In this document: in pieces, positions 27,359 to 37,263 of the stretch
Numbering within the stretch: position 1 is the stretch's first letter
Layout of the letters: each line of letters opens with the position of its first letter
DNA from: an uncultured Paracoccaceae bacterium
Lineage (GTDB): Bacteria; Pseudomonadota; Alphaproteobacteria; Rhodobacterales; Rhodobacteraceae
Reading direction: 5' to 3'
NCBI GenBank assembly: GCA_947503925.1
Contig: CANNFQ010000010.1
Coordinates: 1 to 64,000 of the forward strand
Length of the DNA: 64,000 nt
Position numbers and translations under genes: made by a program
Notes under the pieces: model-generated
Seen by the model: only the letters and a program-made list of their open reading frames with translations
Databases searched by the model: none
Told to the model about the DNA's origin: nothing

Positions 27359-27979
27359 CTATTCTTCGGACTTCTCGCGGTTCTCCACGATCTCGTCAAT
27401 CAGGCCCCAATCCTTGGCTTCGTCGGGGGACATGAAGTTGTCACGCTCCAGCGCTGCTTCGACCTTTTTCAGGGTCTGGCCGGTATGTTTGACATAGATC
27501 TCGTTCAACCGATCCTTCAGCTTCTGGGTTTCCTGCGCATGGATCATGATGTCGGTCGCCTGGCCCTGGTAGCCGCCTGATGGCTGGTGCACCATGACAC
27601 GGGAATTGGGCAGTGAAAACCGCATGCCGGCATGACCTGCGGTCAACAACAGCGACCCCATGGAGGCAGCCTGCCCAATCACAAGGGTCGACACTTTTGG
27701 GCGGATATATTGCATCGTGTCATAGATCGACAGGCCCGAGGTGACGACGCCACCGGGGCTGTTGATATACATGCTGATTTCCTTCTTGGGGTTCTCAGCC
27801 TCTAGATGCAACAACTGCGCAACGACCAACTGGCTCATGCCGTCATGGACAGGGCCATTGAGGAAAATAATCCGCTCTTTCAAAAGGCGGGAGAAAATAT
27901 CATAGGCGCGTTCGCCCCGGGCAGTTTGTTCAACCACCATGGGGACAAGGTTCATATAGGTCTCGACCGGGTCTTGCAT
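27359..27979 (-). CDS. clpP: ATP-dependent Clp protease proteolytic subunit
   Basis: 206 residues. Catalytic Ser in [14 protein letters not shown], His in [12 protein letters not shown] and Asp in the following [19 protein letters not shown] stretch are conserved. Starts [33 protein letters not shown]. Partner of ClpX, encoded 200 bp downstream; the gap suggests clpX also has its own promoter. Confidence 0.97.
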   Translation of the reverse strand: MQDPVETYMNLVPMVVEQTARGERAYDIFSRLLKERIIFLNGPVHDGMSQLVVAQLLHLEAENPKKEISMYINSPGGVVTSGLSIYDTMQYIRPKVSTLVIGQAASMGSLLLTAGHAGMRFSLPNSRVMVHQPSGGYQGQATDIMIHAQETQKLKDRLNEIYVKHTGQTLKKVEAALERDNFMSPDEAKDWGLIDEIVENREKSEE

Positions 27980-27997
27980 ATTATCTGCCTCATATTT

Positions 27998-28063
27998 GGA
28001 CGATCTTCGTCCTACTTCTAAATTCCTGACAGAGTCTTAGTGGCCGGTGTCAGGGGCTTCAAG
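27998..28063 (-). promoter_or_regulatory. Candidate heat-shock promoter and 5' hairpin of clpP
   Basis: On the minus strand CCCTTGAAG (CTTGAAG at 28063-28057) matches the sigma-32 -35 motif. CACTAAG (28042-28036) lies 17 nt after CTTG as a weak -10. Between it and the ATG a GGACGA-AGA-TCGTCC hairpin (28012-27998) falls in the leader. A sigma-32-type control of clpP is expected from other bacteria. Confidence 0.45.
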
Positions 28064-28112
28064 GGTCGCAGGTCACGATTGACAAATGGTAAGCGATAAC
28101 TTACGGTAAGTC

Positions 28113-28445
28113 ATGGATCACAAAGATGCAATAGCCGCCACCATGACCGCCCTCGCCGACCCGACCCGACGGGATATCATTGACAGATTGCGCAGTGGGC
28201 CGCTGCCCGTCGGGGCCATCGCGAAAACCATGCCAGTCAGCCGCCCCGCAGTCAGCCAGCACTTGCGCGTGCTGTCAGATGCCGGGCTTTTATCGGTGAC
28301 GCCGTCAGGCAATCGACGGCTTTATGCCATCGCACCGGATGGGGTGGATGCATTGCGCCGATACCTTGATGCGCTTTGGGATGACGCGCTTGCGGCATTT
28401 CAACGCGCCGCCCAGGAACAAGCAAAAGGAAAACCAGATGACTGA
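28113..28445 (+). CDS. ArsR-family transcriptional regulator
   Basis: 110 residues, a winged helix with LADPTRRDIIDRLRSGPLPVGAIAKTMPVSRPAVSQHLRVLSDAGLL. No metal-binding cysteines, so not a metalloregulator. It overlaps the following SRPBCC gene by 8 bp. This ArsR-SRPBCC pairing is common; the regulator usually controls its own small operon. Confidence 0.9.
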   Translation: MDHKDAIAATMTALADPTRRDIIDRLRSGPLPVGAIAKTMPVSRPAVSQHLRVLSDAGLLSVTPSGNRRLYAIAPDGVDALRRYLDALWDDALAAFQRAAQEQAKGKPDD

Positions 28446-28899
28446 CCCGATCAACAAAACCGTCTCCGTACCGCTGACCCCGGCTGAAGCATTCACGCTT
28501 TTCACCGATGGGATCGATAAATGGTGGCCAGGTGAGAGCCATTCGGTGTCAGCAGGCAAAAACAAGTCACCTCGGACAATCGGGTTCGATACCCATAAAG
28601 GGGGCAAAATCACTGAAATCACCGATGCGGGTGAGACTGCAATCTGGGGCACGATCCTGGCCTATGATCTCGGCGAATACCTCGCCTTCACATGGCATCC
28701 CGGTAAATCCGAAGATCAGGCAACCGTCGTCACCGTCAGGTTCAGCGCGACAGAAGCTGGTACTCGTTGCGAACTGAGCCATGGGGGCTTTGACATTCTG
28801 GGCGATCTGGCCGACGCGGTCAGCACCAGCTATCTGCATGGCTGGGACATGGTGTTGGGTTGTTTTGTCACCACCGCCCAAAAACCGGTTTACGCCTGA
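28438..28899 (+). CDS. SRPBCC (AHSA1-like) domain protein
   Basis: 153 residues from the ATG at 28438. The START/Bet v1-like fold shows as TKTVSVPLTPAEAF-type opening, GGKITEITDAGE, YLAFTWHPGK and a C-terminal helix SYLHGWDMVLGCFV. Cytosolic ligand-binding cavity protein; ligand unknown. Translation is probably coupled to the upstream ArsR gene. Confidence 0.88.
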   Translation: MTDPINKTVSVPLTPAEAFTLFTDGIDKWWPGESHSVSAGKNKSPRTIGFDTHKGGKITEITDAGETAIWGTILAYDLGEYLAFTWHPGKSEDQATVVTVRFSATEAGTRCELSHGGFDILGDLADAVSTSYLHGWDMVLGCFVTTAQKPVYA

Positions 28900-28907
28900 G
28901 TAATTCG

Positions 28908-28933
28908 GTAAGATGGGTTTAAACCCATCTTAC
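28908..28933. terminator. 26-bp perfect palindrome, terminator-like
   Basis: A perfect palindrome (arms GTAAGATGGGTTT) begins 9 nt after the SRPBCC stop. Its core GATGGGTTTAAACCCATC recurs with one base changed at 32047-32064. It probably ends the ArsR-SRPBCC transcript. The remaining 250 bp to the lyxose isomerase gene hold no recognisable gene. Confidence 0.6.
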
Positions 28934-29181
28934 GTCCTTAAAGCGCCGTGCCACCGCGTTACGTCTAACACCTGTGTGAACCGAATTATGCCGCCGCCTT
29001 GCAACGCCTGCATAATTTCATGCTTGCCGCCCGGCGCGACGACAGCGACGTATGGGTTCTTTCAGTTCAAGGATCCGATCCCACGGCTTATCAAACCGTT
29101 CAAACAACCGATCGAGCAGCGGCAAGGTGCAAATTCATTATGAATAAATTTGTCAATTTCGTTCCAACAAAATTGCAGCGC

Positions 29182-29868
29182 CTAGCGCAGCCATGTCTTG
29201 TAGTCGCTGACCAGTAAATGGGTCGGGGCAACGTCTTCCTCAACATTGGCAAACCGCCCGATGGGCTCGCGAAAGATATTGTCCGTCTCATCATCATTGA
29301 CGGTCGACACCTCACCGATCAGAACATCACCGCCTTCGCCCCAGAATGCATGCCAATCGCCAGGCATCAGGGTCACGCTTTCGCCTGGGGCAAAGCGCAG
29401 TTTCTCGCCGGGACCATAAGGGCGGCGGATACCGTCGCACATGACAACGCCGCCTGCCGTCTCGTCAAAACTCCCATCCGGATCAGAACCATAAAGCTCG
29501 ATCACCATCATCGCCCCACCACGATTTATGATATCTTCCGCCTTGATCACATGGGTATGCATCGGGGACAGTTGATCCTGCTTTGAAATCAACAGCTTCT
29601 CTGCATAACACATCCCACCACCCCGTCGCAGATCAGCCAGCCGACCATTGCGTAGCGTGAACAGGAACAGGCCCAACTCATCATAGCGACCCGCACCATA
29701 ATCGGTGATGTCCCAGCCGCAGCGGGCGTCAATGACTGCTTGGGCTTCGGTCGCGCGGGCTTTGAATTCGTCCGGGCTCCAATAGGCAAAGGGCGGCAGG
29801 GCAAAGCCATAGGAGCGGATCATCTCATCCGCTTCTGCCATAATCTCATTGATGCGCGACCGTTTCAT
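29182..29868 (-). CDS. D-lyxose ketol-isomerase family protein
   Basis: 228 residues from the ATG at 29868 with GGGAGGTGAAG directly upstream. Cupin metal site motif PMHTHVIKAEDIINRGG with a further Glu (IELYGSD) and later His (PGDWHAFWGEGG). The length matches bacterial D-lyxose isomerase (EC 5.3.1.15), which interconverts D-lyxose/D-xylulose and D-mannose/D-fructose. No other sugar genes adjoin, so the physiological sugar is unclear. Confidence 0.87.
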   Translation of the reverse strand: MKRSRINEIMAEADEMIRSYGFALPPFAYWSPDEFKARATEAQAVIDARCGWDITDYGAGRYDELGLFLFTLRNGRLADLRRGGGMCYAEKLLISKQDQLSPMHTHVIKAEDIINRGGAMMVIELYGSDPDGSFDETAGGVVMCDGIRRPYGPGEKLRFAPGESVTLMPGDWHAFWGEGGDVLIGEVSTVNDDETDNIFREPIGRFANVEEDVAPTHLLVSDYKTWLR

Positions 29869-29948
29869 CTTCACCTCCCTTGCATTCGAAAACCTGATGC
29901 CACGGGACATGATGATCGACAAGATGCAGGGGCGTCAGATGACGAATC

Positions 29949-30479
29949 TCACTCCGCCCCCAGCCAGGCATCAAGGTGCTGTTTCAATGCGGCCCAATCT
30001 GTGTATTCCCGATCCTCATGCGGATCGACAGTCTGATCTTTCTGTGCCGCAATCCAGCGCATCGCCCAGGATTTGAAGAAATCATATTCGGAAAAGCGGA
30101 ACGCGCCCGCCACATGCATCACCGTTTCAGGCGACCACCCGGTTTTGGCGGCAAAGTGATCAACACAGCCTTGCAACCCGTCCCAATCATCCTTGTCACC
30201 CCCTGCTGCGGCCAAGGAGACCGACATGAAGGCCGATTTCATCCCGCCCAGCGCATCCCGCTGACGGTTAGCCAGATTGCGCAGGACCTTCTGATATTGG
30301 CCAGCATGCACGGACCCGGCAAGCAAGACCGCATCAAACCGGTCAAAACCAATATCCTTTGCATCACTGGCATGGGCCAGTTCGACCGAATGGCCGGTAT
30401 CAACCAGATGATCCGCACAGAACCGGGCGATCTTGCGGGTCTGCCCCTCGGTCGAGGCATAGGCGATCAGAACTTTCAT
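29949..30479 (-). CDS. Flavodoxin-domain protein (HemG-like)
   Basis: 176 residues from MKVLIAYASTEGQTRKIARF, an FMN phosphate-binding loop. DAVLLAGSVHAGQYQKVL and AFMSVSLAA follow the pattern of HemG-type protoporphyrinogen oxidase/flavodoxins. GAGGGGAAC precedes the start. Whether it oxidises protoporphyrinogen or only carries electrons cannot be told here. A phased repeat array lies about 120-160 bp upstream. Confidence 0.82.
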   Translation of the reverse strand: MKVLIAYASTEGQTRKIARFCADHLVDTGHSVELAHASDAKDIGFDRFDAVLLAGSVHAGQYQKVLRNLANRQRDALGGMKSAFMSVSLAAAGGDKDDWDGLQGCVDHFAAKTGWSPETVMHVAGAFRFSEYDFFKSWAMRWIAAQKDQTVDPHEDREYTDWAALKQHLDAWLGAE

Positions 30480-30600
30480 GGCGGGTTCCCCTCTTTCTTG
30501 TTCGGGGAAAGTCTCGCAGATCATACAGCCTACCGCCTTGATCTGTATCAGCCGTTAGCGCAATGCACGGGGGATTAATCGGGGTAGACCTTGCGGTGGG

Positions 30601-30641
30601 GTCCGACAAAAGGCCGACGTTTTGCCGACGCATCGCCGACA
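30601..30641 (-). repeat. Four YGTCGG units at 11-bp pitch (array 1)
   Basis: Read on the minus strand the units are TGTCGGC, CGTCGGC, CGTCGGC and TGTCGGA, at 30641-30635, 30630-30624, 30619-30613 and 30608-30602: exactly 11 bp apart. The array lies in the 220-bp gap between the class I amidotransferase gene and the flavodoxin gene. A second array of the same design is at 40545-40584. Confidence 0.75.
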
Positions 30642-30701
30642 GGGCAAATCCAACTGATAGGCAGCGTTAATAGATGATTCGCGGGTATCGGCAGGGCGGG
30701 C

Positions 30702-31469
30702 CTAGCCGGTCTTGCGCAAGCCACTTGCGGCCCAGTCACGGCAGGCCGCGCCAAACGCCTCAAATAGCGGGCGAGATACCGGGTCGGCATCGGCATTCCA
30801 CTCAGGATGCCACTGCACGGACAAGGTAAAGCCGGGGGCATCAGCCACGTAAATCGCCTCCGGCGTGCCATCATCCGCGTGACCATCGATGACGACACGC
30901 GGACCAGGCGATTTGATGCCCTGACCATGCAAGGTATTGGTCAGGACGGTCTGTGAACCCAGCAGACGGTGAAAAGGACCATCGGCAGAAAACGTAACCT
31001 CGTGGCGGAGCTCGAACTTCTCGGCCAGCGTGCCATCAGGGGGCATGCGATGATTGTCACGGCCCGGCAGATCACGAATCTCAGGGTGCAACGTACCGCC
31101 CATCGCGACGTTAACCTCCTGAAAACCCCGGCATATTCCAAATATTGGTTGACCTGCGGCCACACAGGCCCGGATCAGTGGCAGCGCGACACCGTCTCGG
31201 TCACGGTCAAAATCGCCATGAGCTTCGGTGGCAGCTTCGCCATATTCCTCGGGATGGACATTGGGACGACCGCCGGTAAACAGAAAACCATCGCAAACCG
31301 ACATCAGCTCGGCAATGGTGGCCGCTGCCGGGTCGGACGGGATAATTATCGGGATTGCGCCAGACACATCGGCAACTGCGCGGGTATTCATATGTCCCGC
31401 AGCATGGACCGGATATTCATCATTGATCAGATTACTGTTACCGATAATGCCGACGACCGGGCGGTCCAT
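30702..31469 (-). CDS. Gamma-glutamyl-gamma-aminobutyrate hydrolase family (peptidase C26)
   Basis: 255 residues from the ATG at 31469; an in-frame TTG five codons upstream is less likely given AAGGGAA spacing. Class I glutamine-amidotransferase features: nucleophile Cys in IFGICRGFQEVNV and His/Glu in SVQWHPEW. PuuD-type enzymes cleave gamma-glutamyl-GABA in putrescine breakdown. No puu genes adjoin, so the substrate is inferred only at family level. Confidence 0.9.
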   Translation of the reverse strand: MDRPVVGIIGNSNLINDEYPVHAAGHMNTRAVADVSGAIPIIIPSDPAAATIAELMSVCDGFLFTGGRPNVHPEEYGEAATEAHGDFDRDRDGVALPLIRACVAAGQPIFGICRGFQEVNVAMGGTLHPEIRDLPGRDNHRMPPDGTLAEKFELRHEVTFSADGPFHRLLGSQTVLTNTLHGQGIKSPGPRVVIDGHADDGTPEAIYVADAPGFTLSVQWHPEWNADADPVSRPLFEAFGAACRDWAASGLRKTG

Positions 31470-31601
31470 AGTATTCCCTTTCAAATTTCGCCCTTAGTAA
31501 CGCGTCACTCAGGATCGGGAAAGATCACAATTCCGCAGAGGCGCAATCGCAGCATTGCACAGGTGCGGTGTCATATTGATTAACCGGTGCGTTGTATGCG
31601 C

Positions 31602-32030
31602 CTACGCTTCTCCGTTCAGCCCTGCAGCTTCGATCCCCGCCATGGCCGCTACGACATCATTGTCGGAGGTATCACCGGTCACACCCACCGCGCCGATGAC
31701 CGCGCCGCGCTTGTCGCGGACAAGAACACCACCAGGAACAGGCACAACCTGGCCGCCATAAACACCGTTCACAGCAGCCATAAAATAGGCCTGCTGTTCG
31801 GCGCGCGCCATCTGCGCCGTCCCGGCCATACCGAGCATGACAGAGCCATAGGCCTTGCCATGCGCGATCCCGAAGCGACCCGGGGCAGCCCCATCCGCGC
31901 GCTCAAACGCCTTGACGTGGCCACCTGCGTCCAAAACGACAACCGAAAGCGGCTTGAGGCCCATTTCGGCCCCTTTCGCCATGACCTTGCGCATGATCGT
32001 GCGGGCCTTATTCATTGAAATCTCTACCAT
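31602..32030 (-). CDS. GlcG/HbpS family heme- or cofactor-binding protein
   Basis: 142 residues. MSNKAR-type helix followed by PLSVVVLDAGGHVKAFERADGA, GKAYGSVMLG and VPVPGGVLVRDKRGAVIGAVGVTGDTSDND, typical of GlcG/HbpS. GGGAGGT precedes the ATG. It lies immediately downstream of malate synthase G, as glcG does in glycolate operons, and may be cotranscribed through an intervening hairpin. Exact function in the glyoxylate pathway is unknown. Confidence 0.88.
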   Translation of the reverse strand: MVEISMNKARTIMRKVMAKGAEMGLKPLSVVVLDAGGHVKAFERADGAAPGRFGIAHGKAYGSVMLGMAGTAQMARAEQQAYFMAAVNGVYGGQVVPVPGGVLVRDKRGAVIGAVGVTGDTSDNDVVAAMAGIEAAGLNGEA

Positions 32031-32046
32031 ACCCTACCTCCCGCAA

Positions 32047-32064
32047 GATGGGTTTCAACCCATC
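32047..32064. terminator. Palindrome between glcB and the GlcG-like gene
   Basis: GATGGGTTTCAACCCATC, an 8-bp stem with a 2-nt loop, extended by CGC/GCG arms. It differs from the core at 28912-28929 by one loop base. Located 5 nt past the glcB stop and 16 nt before the next ATG, it may partly terminate the transcript or set the 3' end of glcB mRNA. Confidence 0.5.
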
Positions 32065-32069
32065 GCGCC

Positions 32070-34217
32070 TTATGAATTACGTTGTGCTTTCAACTCAAGC
32101 CGCCGCTGATGCAGCACCGGCTCGGTATATCCTGACGGCTGAATGCGGCCTTTAAAGACCAGATCACAAGCCGCCTGAAAGGCGATCCCGTCATATTCGG
32201 GGGCCATCGGGCGATAGGCTGGGTCATCGGCATTCTGCCCGTCCACAACAACAGCCATCTTGCGCATCGCGTCCATGACCTGCGCTTCGGATACCACTTC
32301 GTGATGCAGCCAGTTCGCCAAGGCCTGACTAGAAATCCGACAGGTCGCGCGGTCCTCCATCAACCCGACATCATTGATATCCGGCACCTTGGAACAACCA
32401 ACGCCTTGATCAACCCAGCGCACGACATAGCCCAGGATACCTTGGGCGTTATTCTCGATCTCCTTGATCTTCTGGGCATCGGTCCAACGCTGATACTGGG
32501 CCAGCGGAATATCGAGGATAGAAGAGACATAGGCGCGCCGCCCACCTTTGCGCAGCTTGTCCTGCATGGCCATCACATCCACCTTATGATAGTGTAGCGC
32601 ATGCAGCGTGGCCGCAGTTGGGCTGGGCACCCAGGCACAATTAGCACCCGATTGCGGATGGCCGATCTTCTGCTCCAGCATAGCGGCCATCATATCGGGC
32701 ATCGCCCACATGCCTTTGCCGATCTGGGCCTTACCGGAAAATCCACATTCCAGCCCGATATCGACATTCTGATCTTCATAGGCGCCAATCCATTGTTTGC
32801 GCTTGATAAAATCCTTACGACTAAAGGGGCCGGCCTCCATCGAGGTGTGAATCTCATCCCCTGTGCGATCGAGAAAACCAGTATTGATAAAGGCGACACG
32901 ATCCTTGGCCGCACGGATACAGGCTTTAAGATTTACTGTCGTGCGGCGTTCCTCGTCCATGATGCCGATCTTGACGGTATGGCGCGGCAGGCCCAGCGCA
33001 TCCTCGATCATGGCGAAGACATCATTGGTAAAGGTAACCTCTTCAGGGCCATGCATCTTGGGCTTCACGACATAGACCGACCCATGGGCAGAGTTGCCGC
33101 CGTCCCGCTTGAGGTCGTGCATTGCGATCAACACGGTGAACATCGCGTCCATCAGACCTTCGAAAACCTCGTTTCCATCCGCATCAAGAATGGCTGGGTT
33201 GGTCATCAAGTGACCTACATTGCGCACCCATAACAGTGCGCGGCCTTTCAGGGTCAGCGGGCTACCATCCGGGGCGGTGTAGGTCAGGTCATCCGCCAGA
33301 CGACGGGTTAAGGTCTGGCCGCCCTTGTCAAACGCTGCCGTCAGATTGCCCTTCATAAGACCCAGCCAATTGCCATAGGCCAACACCTTGTCTTCGGCAT
33401 CGACACAAGCAACGCTGTCCTCGCAATCCATAATGGCAGTGACCGCGCTTTCCAGACGGACATCTGCCAAAAGCGCCTGATCACGGCTGCCAATCGGATT
33501 GGCACGGTCAAAGATCAGTTCAACATGCAGGCCGTTATTGACCAGCAAAATGCTGTCAGGCGCTTTGGGATTGCCACGGTAACCCGCGAATTTTTCTGCC
33601 TGACGCAACGGGTTATCATCAATATGCAGCACGCCATCATGCACATAGTAGCGTGACACATCGGCATGGCTGGCACCTTCGATGGGAAATGCCTCATCAA
33701 GAAACACCCGGGCACGGGCGACAACACGGGCGCCATGGCCGCGATCATAAGGGCCTTTGGGTGGTATTACCCCCATCGCATCGGTGCCGTAAAGCGCATC
33801 ATAAAGGCTGCCCCAACGGGCATTGGCCGCGTTCAGCGCAAAGCGGGCATTGGTGATCGGCACGACGAGTTGCGGCCCGGGGATCGTTGCGATTTCGGGA
33901 TCAACATTGGCGGTGGCAATTTCAAAATCATCGCCCTCGTCAACCAGATAACCGATTTCATGCAAGAACGCCTCATATGCTGAGCGGTCATGAGCCGCCT
34001 CGCGTCTGTCGACATGCCAGGCATCAATGCGGCTCTGCAGATCTTCGCGGGTCTGCAACAGGGCGCGGTTGCGCGGCGTCATCTGTGCCACCAAACCCGC
34101 AAAACCCGACCAGAACGCATCCGGCGTCATACCCGTGCCCGGCAAAGCCTGCTCATCAATAAAACCGGCCAATTCCGCCGCCACCATCAAGCCGCTCTTT
34201 TCGATGCGATCGGTCAT
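32070..34217 (-). CDS. glcB: Malate synthase G
   Basis: 715 residues from the ATG at 34217 ([20 protein letters not shown]) with GGAGACGTC upstream. Length and motifs are those of isoform [66 protein letters not shown] and [21 protein letters not shown]. It condenses glyoxylate with acetyl-CoA to malate. Isoform G usually serves glycolate/glyoxylate use. Confidence 0.97.
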   Translation of the reverse strand: MTDRIEKSGLMVAAELAGFIDEQALPGTGMTPDAFWSGFAGLVAQMTPRNRALLQTREDLQSRIDAWHVDRREAAHDRSAYEAFLHEIGYLVDEGDDFEIATANVDPEIATIPGPQLVVPITNARFALNAANARWGSLYDALYGTDAMGVIPPKGPYDRGHGARVVARARVFLDEAFPIEGASHADVSRYYVHDGVLHIDDNPLRQAEKFAGYRGNPKAPDSILLVNNGLHVELIFDRANPIGSRDQALLADVRLESAVTAIMDCEDSVACVDAEDKVLAYGNWLGLMKGNLTAAFDKGGQTLTRRLADDLTYTAPDGSPLTLKGRALLWVRNVGHLMTNPAILDADGNEVFEGLMDAMFTVLIAMHDLKRDGGNSAHGSVYVVKPKMHGPEEVTFTNDVFAMIEDALGLPRHTVKIGIMDEERRTTVNLKACIRAAKDRVAFINTGFLDRTGDEIHTSMEAGPFSRKDFIKRKQWIGAYEDQNVDIGLECGFSGKAQIGKGMWAMPDMMAAMLEQKIGHPQSGANCAWVPSPTAATLHALHYHKVDVMAMQDKLRKGGRRAYVSSILDIPLAQYQRWTDAQKIKEIENNAQGILGYVVRWVDQGVGCSKVPDINDVGLMEDRATCRISSQALANWLHHEVVSEAQVMDAMRKMAVVVDGQNADDPAYRPMAPEYDGIAFQAACDLVFKGRIQPSGYTEPVLHQRRLELKAQRNS

Positions 34218-34317
34218 GACGTCTCCTCTTGATATTTGCATACAACGGCACACTGCGCCTTATCTTGGATTGAGAGGTAGTGCAGAAGTTTCCGATAGGC
34301 AACAAATAGCAGCAGAT

Positions 34318-34464
34318 TCAATTCGTCCGGTAATTGCGGCAGCGATCAGAGCAATAACGGACCTGATCCCAGACCTTTTCCCATTTCTTGCGCCAGACAA
34401 AGGGACGGCCACAGGTGGCGCAGATTTTTTGTGGCAGGTCAGGTTTACGGCGCATCTTGGGCAT
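34318..34464 (-). CDS. DUF2256 zinc-ribbon-like small protein
   Basis: 48 residues, [20 protein letters not shown] through [12 protein letters not shown]. The CxxC / CxxxC cysteine pattern and conserved [19 protein letters not shown] identify DUF2256, found widely near photolyase or metabolic genes with unknown role. Possibly zinc binding and nucleic-acid associated. Divergent from pepN. Confidence 0.85.
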   Translation of the reverse strand: MPKMRRKPDLPQKICATCGRPFVWRKKWEKVWDQVRYCSDRCRNYRTN

Positions 34465-34607
34465 GGCCTAACAAATATCGCGCCGGCAAAATTTTTCAAA
34501 AATTTTGACCGGGAATCTCTAACATGATCCGGGCGGCTTCCACGCCAATCACTGTGGAACAACTCTGGTTCTGTCCTTAGGCTACCAGCAAGCTACAAAA
34601 GGACCGC

Positions 34608-37160
34608 ATGATGAAAGATGCCGCACCACAGACAATCTACCTCAAGGATTACACACCACCCGCATATCTGGTTGATACCGTGCGCCTAACTTTCAAACTG
34701 CAGGCAAATACCACACGTGTTCTTTCCAGCATCCGATTTCGGCCCAATCCGTTAGCGCAGCCAGATGATTTCTTTCTGCATGGCGAAGGGTTGAAACTGA
34801 TCTCAGCCAGCATCGACGGGAACGCCATCACCCCCACCCTGACGGCAGCCGGGCTGACCTGCCCAGCACCCATGACCCCGTTCACCTTTGAGGCTGAGGT
34901 CGAGATTGACCCTGCGGCCAATACATCGCTCGAAGGGCTCTACATGTCCAAGGGCATGTTTTGCACCCAATGCGAGGCCGAAGGGTTTCGCAAGATCACC
35001 TATTATCCCGACAGGCCCGATGTCATGGCAACCTTTACCGTGAGGATCGAAAGCGACTTGCCGGTGCTGTTATCCAATGGCAATCCAACGGCAAAAGGCG
35101 ATGGCTGGGCCGAATGGCGTGACCCATGGCCAAAACCCGCCTATCTGTTTGCCCTGGTGGCGGGTGATCTGGAGAGCCATACCGATCAATTCACCACAAC
35201 ATCCGGCAAAGACATCGCACTCAATATCTGGGTCCGCCCAAATGATATCCATAAATGTGCCTTCGGCATGGAAGCGCTGAAGAAAGCAATGAAATGGGAT
35301 GAGGATGTCTATGGTCGTGAATATGATCTGGACGTCTTCAACATCGTAGCGGTCGATGATTTCAACGCCGGGGCAATGGAAAACAAAGGGCTGAACATCT
35401 TCAATGCCTCTGCTGTACTCGCCTCGCCTGAAACCGCGACAGATGGTAATTTTGAACAGATCGAAGCAATCATCGCCCATGAATATTTTCACAACTGGAC
35501 GGGCAATCGGATCACCTGTCGGGATTGGTTTCAACTCTGCCTGAAGGAAGGTCTGACCGTCTTTCGCGATCAGCAATTCACGGCCGATATGCGCGGCCCC
35601 GCAGCCAAACGGATTAATGACACAGTTGTGCTACGGGCGCATCAGTTTCGCGAAGACAGCGGGCCCTTGGCCCATCCCGTCAGGCCCGCCAGCTTTGTCG
35701 AGATCAATAATTTCTACACGGTCACTGTCTATGAAAAAGGGGCAGAACTGATCGGTATGCTGAAGACGCTGGTTGGCGATGCGGCTTATTACAAGGCCCT
35801 GGATCTCTATTTTACGCGGCATGACGGCGATGCGGCGACGATCGAAGACTGGCTGAAAGTGTTTGAAGATGCCACGGGTCGCGACCTCAGCCAATTCGCG
35901 CTATGGTACAGTCAAGCAGGCGTGCCGGAGGTCACGGTCACCGATGATTTTACCGACGGCACCTATAGCCTGCATTTCAAACAACACACCCAGCCAACGC
36001 CCGGCCAATCGGACAAGAACGCATTGGTCATTCCCATTGCGGTCGGATTGCTTGGCGATAATGGCGAAGAGGTGCACGCGACCGAAGTGCTGGAACTGAC
36101 GCAAGCCGAGCAAAGCTTCCAATTCACCGGGCTTTCCAGCATGCCGGTCCCATCGCTCCTGCGCAATTTCTCGGCCCCGGTGATCATGCGCCGCGCGGAG
36201 GACAATGCCGAACGTGCCTTCCTACTGGCCCATGATACCGACCCGTTCATCCGCTGGGATGCCGGACGGTCCCTGGCGCAGGATGTACTGTTGCGCATGG
36301 TGCGCGATGATGCCACGCCGGATGGTACCTATCTGGATGGGCTGGCCGCGGTGCTGCGCGATGACAGCCTTGATCCGGCCTTCCGCGCCCTTGTACTTGC
36401 ATTGCCCAGCGAAGATGACACCGCCCAGGCCTTGCTGGATGCAGGCAGCATACCAGACCCAATGGCGATCTATCACGCGCATGAGGCGCTACGACTGCAA
36501 GCCGCGCAGCATTTGCAGGATATGCTACCACGTATTTATGCCGAAATGCGTGTCACTGGCCCCTACACGCCGGACGCTGAACCGGCTGGCAAACGCGCCC
36601 TCGGGAATGCGGCGTTGTCGCTGATCACGAAACTGGACGGCGGCAAACAAGCCTCACAGCAATACGCCGTAGCCGATAACATGACCTTGCAACAGGCCGC
36701 CCTGACAGCACTGTTGCAGATCGGGAAAGGCGCGGATGAATTGGCAGCCTTTGCAATCCAATGGGGCCATGATGGGCTTGTGATGAACAAGTGGTTCGGC
36801 ATGCAGGTGGTCTGTGCGGCCCCGGAGAAGACGGCGAAAACCGCGCAAACCCTGACGCTGCATCCTGATTTTACAATGCAGAACCCCAACCGGGTGCGGG
36901 CCGTCTTCGGCAGCCTCGCGCGGCATGCGGCGGGTTTTCATCATCCCGGCGGGGGTGCCTATGCGCTGATGACCGATTGGGTGCTCAAACTGGACGGCTT
37001 CAACCCGCAGATCGCAGCAGGCCTCAGCAAGGCCTTTCAGACCTGGAAACGCTATGACGCAAAAAGACAGGCACAGATTCGGGTCAATCTGGAACGGATC
37101 AAAGAGCAGCCAAATCTGTCCAGTGATCTCGAAGAAATGGTCACCCGCATGCTGGGCTAA
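34608..37160 (+). CDS. pepN: Aminopeptidase N (M1 family)
   Basis: 850 residues. GAMENKGLNIF substrate motif and zinc site HEYFHNWTGN with second Glu in LKEGLTVFRDQQF. DUF3458-type Ig and C-terminal helical domains complete the E. coli PepN-like layout. Start is ATGATG with AAGGA 7 nt upstream. Cytosolic removal of N-terminal residues from peptides. Confidence 0.96.
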   Translation: MMKDAAPQTIYLKDYTPPAYLVDTVRLTFKLQANTTRVLSSIRFRPNPLAQPDDFFLHGEGLKLISASIDGNAITPTLTAAGLTCPAPMTPFTFEAEVEIDPAANTSLEGLYMSKGMFCTQCEAEGFRKITYYPDRPDVMATFTVRIESDLPVLLSNGNPTAKGDGWAEWRDPWPKPAYLFALVAGDLESHTDQFTTTSGKDIALNIWVRPNDIHKCAFGMEALKKAMKWDEDVYGREYDLDVFNIVAVDDFNAGAMENKGLNIFNASAVLASPETATDGNFEQIEAIIAHEYFHNWTGNRITCRDWFQLCLKEGLTVFRDQQFTADMRGPAAKRINDTVVLRAHQFREDSGPLAHPVRPASFVEINNFYTVTVYEKGAELIGMLKTLVGDAAYYKALDLYFTRHDGDAATIEDWLKVFEDATGRDLSQFALWYSQAGVPEVTVTDDFTDGTYSLHFKQHTQPTPGQSDKNALVIPIAVGLLGDNGEEVHATEVLELTQAEQSFQFTGLSSMPVPSLLRNFSAPVIMRRAEDNAERAFLLAHDTDPFIRWDAGRSLAQDVLLRMVRDDATPDGTYLDGLAAVLRDDSLDPAFRALVLALPSEDDTAQALLDAGSIPDPMAIYHAHEALRLQAAQHLQDMLPRIYAEMRVTGPYTPDAEPAGKRALGNAALSLITKLDGGKQASQQYAVADNMTLQQAALTALLQIGKGADELAAFAIQWGHDGLVMNKWFGMQVVCAAPEKTAKTAQTLTLHPDFTMQNPNRVRAVFGSLARHAAGFHHPGGGAYALMTDWVLKLDGFNPQIAAGLSKAFQTWKRYDAKRQAQIRVNLERIKEQPNLSSDLEEMVTRMLG

Positions 37161-37263
37161 AGTATGCCGATGCGCATGGCCGTTTGGCGCGGCGCTTTGC
37201 CAGTTACCGGTGGTCATGCGCGCTGTCGTGGAACCGTTACGCTGACATGCGCAAAAATGCGGG

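Noticed and set aside
28940..29110. Minus-strand stretch reading LLDRLFERFDKPWDRILELK before a stop
   Set aside because: Protein-like but only about 35 codons with no start or ribosome site; possible fragment of a lost gene, not enough to annotate.
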